Below are positions 57,537 through 64,000 of a DNA stretch of 64,000 bases, one piece after another; within the stretch, counting starts at the first letter, position 1, and each line of letters begins with the position of its first letter. Location: positions 1 through 64,000 of the forward strand of contig SAUG01000118.1 of NCBI GenBank assembly GCA_011316305.1, read 5' to 3'. A program made the translations under genes and the position numbers. Below the pieces are notes generated by a model. The model was given only the letters and a program-made list of their open reading frames with translations, ran no database searches and was not told the DNA's origin. Source of the DNA: Rusavskia elegans. Lineage: Eukaryota; Ascomycota; Lecanoromycetes; Teloschistales; Teloschistaceae.

Positions 57537-58417
57537 ATGGCAGACAGCAAGCGTCAAAATGCAGGTGGGAAAGCCGTCGCGACGCCAAACATGGTGCCCT
57601 CGAATATGCTATCCCTGGAGAGCGCTCTGGTAGGAGTCATTGGCGCCCGGTATGTACTTCTATTACCGAGCTATCCATGATGCCAGCTCCACGCTGCAAT
57701 CCCCTCGGCCGTCCCCAGCTACTACCGTGCTAATGGTCTCCTGCTCGAAGCATCCGCCTTCAGACCACCCATCCCTCGCAGCCCAACATCGAAGGCACCC
57801 TCTTCACCGCCTGCCCCCTCACCAATCTCGTGGCCGTCGCTGTCCTTACCTCTCCCACCGCCCCTCCGGTCCACCACATCTTACCAATATCATCCATCCA
57901 AAACTTCACTCTAATTTCTACCCCTCCAACATCCAATAGCTTCGCTTCACCGCCCAACACGACGCCTGCCATCGCCAGCGTTCAGACGGCTGCACTGCGT
58001 GCCCGAGCCGACGCCGCTGTTGCTCGGATGAAGGAAGCCGCGGGTCGGAAGAACAAGGCCGTTGGCAAAGAAGCTCAGGATCTCTTCGATGGCCTCAGCC
58101 GCACCTTGCCGACTCGATGGGATGGGAACAACATTGTGGTGATGGATTCTGTCGTCGTATCTGCGCCATACCGTGGCGAAGATTGCAGAGCTGGAAACGG
58201 TGTGCCAGTACATACGCTGAATAGAGTGCGCAAAGTGGTGAGTTGGGTTTACAGAAGGACGCAATTGTTGAGCATTGGTTGCTGATTCAACGCTGTAAAC
58301 CAGGTCGATAACGAGCGCAAGAGGTTCGCTGATCGGGAACGGAAAGTCGTGGTGCCTGCTGTGCCTGCTGTGCCTGCGATTCCGGCTGTGCATACGGGGC
58401 CGCGGAAAGGTGGCTAG
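57537..58417 (+). CDS. LSM12: LSM12-like protein (Lsm + anticodon-binding-type domains)
   Basis: Three exons, 57537..57649, 57751..58237, 58304..58417, 237 aa. Intron 1 (101 nt) ends in an AAG acceptor; this choice gives VIGAR-IRLQTTHPSQPNIEG and keeps the Lsm fold, whereas the nearby CAG acceptor breaks the frame. The Lsm-like part (about 30-90) contains EGTLFTACPLTNLVAV. An AD domain (about 115-200) contains AALRARADAAVARMKEAAGR, EAQDLFDGLSRTLPTRWDG and IVVMDSVVVSAPYR, all typical. LSM12 homologues act in translation control with ataxin-2/Pbp1 (yeast, animals). The tail has a small VPA tandem repeat. The start ATG is the first in frame. Confidence 0.85.
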
Positions 58418-58677
58418 AGCACCAGGGCAGCTACCGTTGGTCTCGGGAAAGCTCCGCCACATTGATGAGGACTGGCTCGGAGCGTATGCGATCAGCTACG
58501 TGGGTTGAGGCTTTGCTCTTCCCAGGACGACCCCCAATCGTTCCTGTTTGAAGACCGAGACAGGTACGATGTACAATGTCATGTGCATATCTTGTCATTA
58601 CCGGCCAGCAAGGGAGAGAGATAGGCTATGCATATGATATCACGTCAATAGGAAAGACGTCCGGCAACCGATGACAT

Positions 58678-60884
58678 TTATTTGTCGGAACCATCACTCA
58701 AATCGCTTAGCTCGCTCAATGGACTCCCAGCATCTTCTACAGCCTGTTGCACGTTTCCATTCGCCTTCGCCTTTGCCTTTCCTTTTCCTTTCACAAAGAA
58801 ACTCCCAATATCTTTCGTCTTTACCTTCTGCTCCTTTTCCAACTTCCGTTCAAATGCTTCCCGGTGTTTCTCCCTCTCTTCAGCCCCCTGATCCGCCAAC
58901 TCCTTCTCCATCCGCTTGAACTCTTCTGCCTCATCGTCCATGCCGATCAAGCTTTCCAGCAATTTGATCTCTCGTGCCCAAATACTTTTGTCTTCCACTG
59001 TCTTTTCCTTCGGCGGCTTTGCAGGGCCCTTGTTCTTACTTTTAACCTTGCCACTACCCTTCCCATTCGTCGCCTGCTCCTCTTCCCCATCAGTTACCAC
59101 GTCCTTCTTAACCTTCATTCCCCCCTCCCCACCATCAACCTTCCGATCAATTGGTGTTTCGAGCACCATTGGCAATCCCTCAAACCGCTTCTCGTTCATC
59201 ACATTCCAGAACGCTCGCAGTCCCAGGAAGCCCGTTCCGATATTCGCATGCAAATCCCTCCGACTCCCAAACGGAGCTTTCGAATCATTCAAATGCAACG
59301 CTTTCACATATTTCAGTCCTACCGTCTCGTCGAGTTCCTTCATGACGGCGCTGAATGCTGTGGGAGTACGTAAATCGTACCCGGCGGCGAAGAGGTGGCA
59401 TGTGTCGAGGCAGACGCCGATGCGGGATTTGTCGTCGACGAGGGAGATAATGGAGGCGAGGTCGTGGAATGTGGAGCCGATTACGTTTCCGGAGCCGGCC
59501 ATGGTTTCTAGGAGGGGGGTTACGGAGGTTGTGGAGGCGTGGGCGCGGCTAGCGTTCGGGGTAAGCAGCGTTAGTGTTCTGGGTGTGAGGGTGAAGATGG
59601 GTTCGGGGTTTAGATTACTATGTTGCTGAGAGGGGAAGCCTGAGAAAAACTTACTTGAGGGCAGACGCGATACGGGCGATGGCGGCAGGGCGAGGCGCGT
59701 TGTTAGTCGTGCCGGGGCTGCGTGGCATTGTCAGCTGGTTGCTTTGGACGACATAGCGCCGAGTAGCCCAATTGGAGAAGGAGGGAAGAGCTTACTGAAA
59801 ATTGTACAACTTGACGCCGAGGGCTTCACACCGCTGTAAGTCTTCGAGGAAGGAGTCATAGGCTTGTTTCGCTTTGTCTGGGTCTTCTTGAGCGAGGTTG
59901 ACTAGGTATGATCCATGGGGAAGGATGTATCTGCAAGCCAATATCAGGATCATGGATTGGAGAAGGAAAAGGAGGTCCGGGGGAGCAGGCTCTCTTACTT
60001 GGTAGCATCGTACTTATGCTCGACACAATTCGACTTGAAGCCATCTCGGTGCTCGTCCTGCAACGGCGGGTTCTCCCATTTCCGTTGTGATTTGAGGAAG
60101 AGGGCAAAGGCGTTGCCACTATCCGATTGTCAGAAAAGGAGGTGATGCAGGCAGATCTCGGTTGAGATGGGCAGATATTATACCCGATATGTACACAATT
60201 TGTCACGGCATTTTGCACACCTAGACAGACACGGGATAATCAGGTTCTATTCTATATACAACCAACGGCAGGTCTGAGTAACCCACCTTTAGCACCGCTC
60301 ACGTGAGCGCCGATGAACATGCGTAAGCCGATGCTACGTGCTGCCAGTGGCATGGCCTCTGCTTCTTTTTCTTCCTTGGTCTTTCTTTTGCCTTTGGCCT
60401 TCTTGGGGGTTGGTTCTTCGTGCGCTTGTTCTGCTTTCTCTTCTTCTTCCTCCTGGTTTGCCACTTTCCGCTTCCTCGCCTTCTTTGGGGTATCTTGCAC
60501 GGCTTCCACGTCTGCTTCTTCTTCTTCTATTTCTTCCTTTACTGATATTTTCTTGGTCTTTACACGGCTGCCTCCTTTCTTTGGAGTTTTTGTAGTTGCG
60601 ATGTCGTTACTTTCTTCTTCTTCTTCTTGCTTGATGTCTTGGGTTGCTGAGATCTTCCCTCCAGGCTCATCCGTCCCGCTGGGAAGGGGAGCTGCCTTGG
60701 CACGTTTGGTTTTCGTCGCTTTCTTGCTGGTCTCTTGCACTGGGACTGGCTCAGTTGGTGGCTCTAGGCCATTGTCGTCTGAACCAGATTCAAGACTCGC
60801 TTTGTTTGCGCGTCGTACTCTCTTGACAGGCGTGGTGGAATTACTGTCAGGTGGAGCGCCACGTTTGCGAGTCAATGATGGCAT
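58678..60884 (-). CDS. APN1: AP endonuclease IV (Apn1)
   Basis: Six exons, complement(58678..59548, 59655..59717, 59796..59930, 59999..60118, 60184..60220, 60287..60884), 607 aa; all phases agree. The endonuclease IV TIM-barrel spans about residues 190-480. Family marks: FIGAHVSGAKGG, IGGNAFALFLKSQRKW, YILPHGSYLVNLA, YNFHPGTT, LLETMAGSGN, CLDTCHLFAAGYD and HLNDSKAPFGSRRDLH. The Zn-ligand His, Glu and Asp residues are in these blocks. It cleaves 5' to abasic sites in base excision repair. It is longer than yeast Apn1 because of a Lys/Glu-rich N-terminal extension of about 190 residues and an insert plus coiled, charged C-terminal tail after LETPID. NLS-like stretches (KRVRR, KKARKRK) fit the nucleus. 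Confidence 0.93.
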
Positions 60885-61140
60885 GCTTGGAGAATTGGAA
60901 TTGCTCGTGACCTGTTGCTGAATACTGGCATTGTCCCAGTGGTTGAACTGATCGCAGCCGACTCAGGGGCTCCTAGGACGGCATGCTTTTTAGGGTTAGG
61001 GCTGTTGTCCAGGCGATGGTCTGTTTCCGCCCCAAAAAGTAATCGTTCGAGGTGAAAGCGATTCTTGGACTTGTTTCCGCAACTTTACCTTCCAATACTT
61101 AATCTTTCCCTTTCAGACAGTGCTGCTGAATGAGATTCGA
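60885..61140. promoter_or_regulatory. Short divergent promoter APN1 / BUB1 with telomere-repeat motif
   Basis: 256 bp between the divergent start codons. It contains two perfect tandem telomere-type units, TTAGGGTTAGGG at 60990-61001. In fungi such motifs can be bound by Tbf1/TRF-type factors. Its central position between a repair gene and a checkpoint gene is notable. Confidence 0.5.
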
Positions 61141-64000
61141 ATGGCGCCATCGGAAGATCTGATCGACTTCGACATCATCGAGACACACAAGGAGAATATC
61201 CAATCGCTTCCAGGGGGCCGCTCCGCCAAAGCACTCGCGTCAACATATGCTCCCCTGTCATTGGGATCGAAGTTTGCCAGTCCCGGCGATACTAGGAACT
61301 TGAACGATGCAATACGCCAGGAATACGAAGAAGAGATTCTTGCCATAGCTGACTCAGACGACCCGCTCGATATTTATGATCGTTACGTCAAATGGACACT
61401 GAACGCCTATCCCTCGGCACAAGCAACCCCGGAATCGCAATTGCGCCCTTTGTTGGAACGTGCTACCAAGGCCTTCCAGACAGTGACCCACTACAAGAAC
61501 GATCCGCGATACCTGAAACTATGGCTCAACTATATTCGCTTCTTCTCCGATGCCCCGCGAGAGACTTTTGCCTACCTTGCCCGGCATAGTATTGGTGAAG
61601 GACTTGCCCTGTTCTACGAGGAATTTGCTGTGTGGTTGGAAGGTGCTGGGAGATGGACACAAGCAGAGGAAGTATACAAGCTCGGCATTGAGCGCGAGGC
61701 CAGACCAACCGAGAGGTTAGTGCGCAAATTCGGAGAGTTTCAACACAGATTCGAGAGTCGGCCTCAAGATGCCGACGAGCCTTCGTCACCTGCCCTTCCT
61801 ACCGTCAGGCCTGCTTTGGCTGCAAAAGTTGATCCCTTCGCTTTATCAACCCCAAGACCTGCAGATCCTCAGGCTCCAAGGTCCAACGGCATCGCTGGAT
61901 CATTCAGTACCAGAGGAGGAAGGCAGAAACTCGCCATTTTCAGTGATGCAGATGCGCCAGCCGCCGACTCCAAAGGCCCTTTTGGAGGTGCTACCAAGGG
62001 TTGGGATAACATAGGGTCAATATCCGAACGGCGGAAAGAGAATGTTTTGGAAGCAAGACCGTGGACTGGGGAGACATTGAAAGCGGGCAAGAAGTTGAAT
62101 GGTCCTCCGAAGATGATGATTTTCAATGATGAGGTGAGCGACTCTTGCACTTCCTGATCTGCTTACGTATTCACGGTCATAGGACTAATTGCTGGTATAT
62201 TTGGCGTTGCTTGTATTCAGTCGACCCATGAAGTACCAAAACCAATCCAGATAGAAAAACCGAATTTCACAGAACAGCAACAAATCACGAATCCGAAGAC
62301 GGGGAGGATCGAACGTGTTTTCGTGAATCTTGAAGCAGTGTACCCAAATCCTAAAGACCCCACAGAAGAATTCAGTTTCGAAGAGCTTCGCGCCAGATAT
62401 CGAGGTTGGACAGACAAAAACTGGACTGCCGATCATAAACGAGAAAACATTCATGAATCCCGCGCTCAAGAGAACAGAGGGCGACCGTTGTCACTTGAGG
62501 AGAACAAGCTCAATGTATCAACTAGAGAAGGCAACCGACAGGATATGTCATCGCAAAGCACTACTGAGCAAATTGTTGACTCAGTACCGGCAGACGATAC
62601 GACCCAAGGGACGAAAGCACGCAAGAGTAGGAGACCGAAAGTCATGGAAGTCAGAGCGGAAACACAAACGAGTACGATATTGAGATTATCGAGACTTGAC
62701 ATCGAGATCGCTAACGTTTTCTCAGTAAAAACGAATTTGGAATCTCCTACGGGCCCCAAATTGAAACGCAAGAACTCTGCAGAGCCAACAATGACGCTGC
62801 ATACCAAGGCTGCGACTGATGATATCCTGGATATCTTCAATCAGCCACTACGGAACATGGGACCCCTTTCTAACCAACCAGACAGCGCTGGCGAGAGTGA
62901 GTTTGAAGATGACGACTATACCAGCGCTGGCGAAAGTACCGGAACTGGCGCCATATCTGGCGCAAGCGAGTTTGGTGACGACGATATGGACGAAAAGCCC
63001 GTTGCAGATCAGGAAGAATCTGCTGGCACAAGCGCACGTCCCTGGTCAGAGTTTACTGCCAGCAAGCATGTGCCTCAAGTCAGAGATGAAGACGAGCTGG
63101 GTGACGATGAGAGGACAGTCGCAAGCGATAACCATGAATTCATCATCATCGAAGATACTGACGTCCGAACAAGTTCGCAAGAGCTTCTTGTCACCCCGAT
63201 CGAGACTGAATCCTTGGACAGCTTTGAGCGGCCGAGATATGTCCCTATACCGCCAGAAGATTATGAGCCGCCAACTCGACCGTACCGTGACCCTTCTCAG
63301 GTGGCTCAGAACCGATTACCTTTCATGACACCTATTGTTGAAAAGACAGAGTCTTCGGTGGGAGCGTTGACTATCCGCGAAGAAAAAGACTACTTCAACT
63401 CAAAGACCCCTTCGAGGCAACATGGCGATGGGTCGGAGACCTGTGAGGAGGAGGAAGAAGTAGACCTACTATGCAGTCCTTTCCAAGAGATTATCAACAA
63501 CGCCAGGGTTGACCGCAGAGAGGAGCGTAGTCCGATGAAAGCGAAGGTACAAAACAAGGCATCGAAACCAACCGCAGCGACACCCAAGCAGAAGCCGAAG
63601 GGACCTATTATCAAGGACACACGATGCAATCCAATGGACGATTCTATCAAAGACACCATCTTGGACCACTTGCAACCTGAGCTTTCCTCTTACCCTGGCT
63701 ACCACGATCATCGACCCCGAACATTCAACAAAGCCCCTGAGCTCCGGAAGTTTATCAAAGCCCTCGCAAAGACAAGCAAAGGCGGTTCCGATAAAACCAC
63801 GACAAGTGTTTCTGTACCACCTACTCTCTCTTTTCCTAACCCTAATAGCAAGCCTTACACCATAAAGCGTGAGCTTGGGAAGGGTGCCTTCGCCCCCGTC
63901 TATCTTGCTCAGAGCGTGCCGGCCGATGAAGAAGAATCTTATGAGCGCCAACTTCTCTCGAAATCACTTACAATATCTTCGTCGAATCAATCTAGCAGCC
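61141..64000 (+). CDS. BUB1: Spindle checkpoint kinase BUB1 (5' part, continues past window)
   Basis: Exons 61141..62133, 62221..62671, 62726..>64000, running off the window in the kinase domain (about 905 residues visible). The Bub1/Mad3 TPR domain lies at about 45-190 (YVKWTLNAYPS, RYLKLWLNYIRF, ALFYEEFAVWLEGAGRW). A GLEBS-like and linker region follows, with SPTGPKLKRKNSAEPTMTLH and DILDIFNQPL typical of fungal Bub1. The kinase opens with YTIKRELGKGAFAPVYLA, carrying the Gly-rich loop. Bub1 acts at kinetochores, phosphorylates H2A and supports checkpoint and shugoshin loading. Intron 2 (54 nt, GTACGA..CTCAG, branch GCTAACG) is a multiple of three and has no stop, so unspliced RNA stays in frame. 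An N-terminal KEN box (HKENIQ) is present, as in Bub1/BubR1 proteins. Confidence 0.93.

Noticed and set aside
57650..57763. LSM12 intron ending at the CAG at 57763
   Set aside because: It would put the next exon out of frame with the clear Lsm segment; the AAG acceptor at 57750 keeps the frame and completes the domain.

Overview
The window is nuclear DNA of a filamentous ascomycete, most likely Pezizomycotina and perhaps Dothideomycetes. The evidence is many short introns (about 47-90 nt) with GT/GC..AG ends and CTAA-type branch sites, about one gene per 2.5 kb on both strands, and fungal-specific proteins: an Ssr4 SWI/SNF subunit, a Pil1/Lsp1 eisosome protein, CRH-type and GH128 wall enzymes, CYP52-like and other P450s, and an adenylate cyclase with RA, LRR and PP2C-like parts. 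No rRNA, tRNA or CRISPR array was recognised. All exon structures were read by eye from splice signals, frame continuity and family expectation.

Layout. 1-9.7 kb: secreted GH128 glucanase with a KEEPA minisatellite, a RED/IK-like splicing factor, a P450 and Ssr4. 9.8-14.9 kb is an accessory-looking patch: two unrecognised small genes with GC-AG introns, a 5'-truncated tyrosinase remnant and a gene-poor stretch. 14.9-23.1 kb: a Pil1/Lsp1-family protein with micro-exons, an MFS transporter beside a CYP52-type P450, an AT-rich decayed patch and a GPI-anchored GH16 CRH-like transglycosylase. 23.7-33.0 kb: cytosolic TyrRS and adenylate cyclase. 33-34.8 kb: a repeat relic and a small cysteine-rich membrane protein. 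35-50 kb: Drn1/CwfJ, the very large UTP20, Zim17 and cullin-3. 50.7-64 kb: an RBM42-like protein, 6-phosphogluconate dehydrogenase, an SLC35C2-like transporter, LSM12, APN1 and the 5' two thirds of BUB1, which runs off the window end.

Most genes are conserved housekeeping genes for RNA processing (RED, Drn1, RBM42-like, UTP20), signalling, DNA repair, the spindle checkpoint and wall building. They do not form one pathway. Several pairs are divergent with short shared promoters: RED-like/P450, Drn1/UTP20, RBM42-like/6PGDH, APN1/BUB1, GH16/TyrRS.

The most unusual signals are non-coding. (1) A 50-bp element able to form a hairpin sits in both of the first two cullin-3 introns. (2) A 100-bp repeat is intact at 57.2 kb and split by 237 bp at 33.4 kb. 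(3) A perfect inverted repeat encloses two GATA sites between the RED-like and P450 genes. (4) The orphan-gene and broken-tyrosinase patch. I did not find a convincing new multi-gene system.
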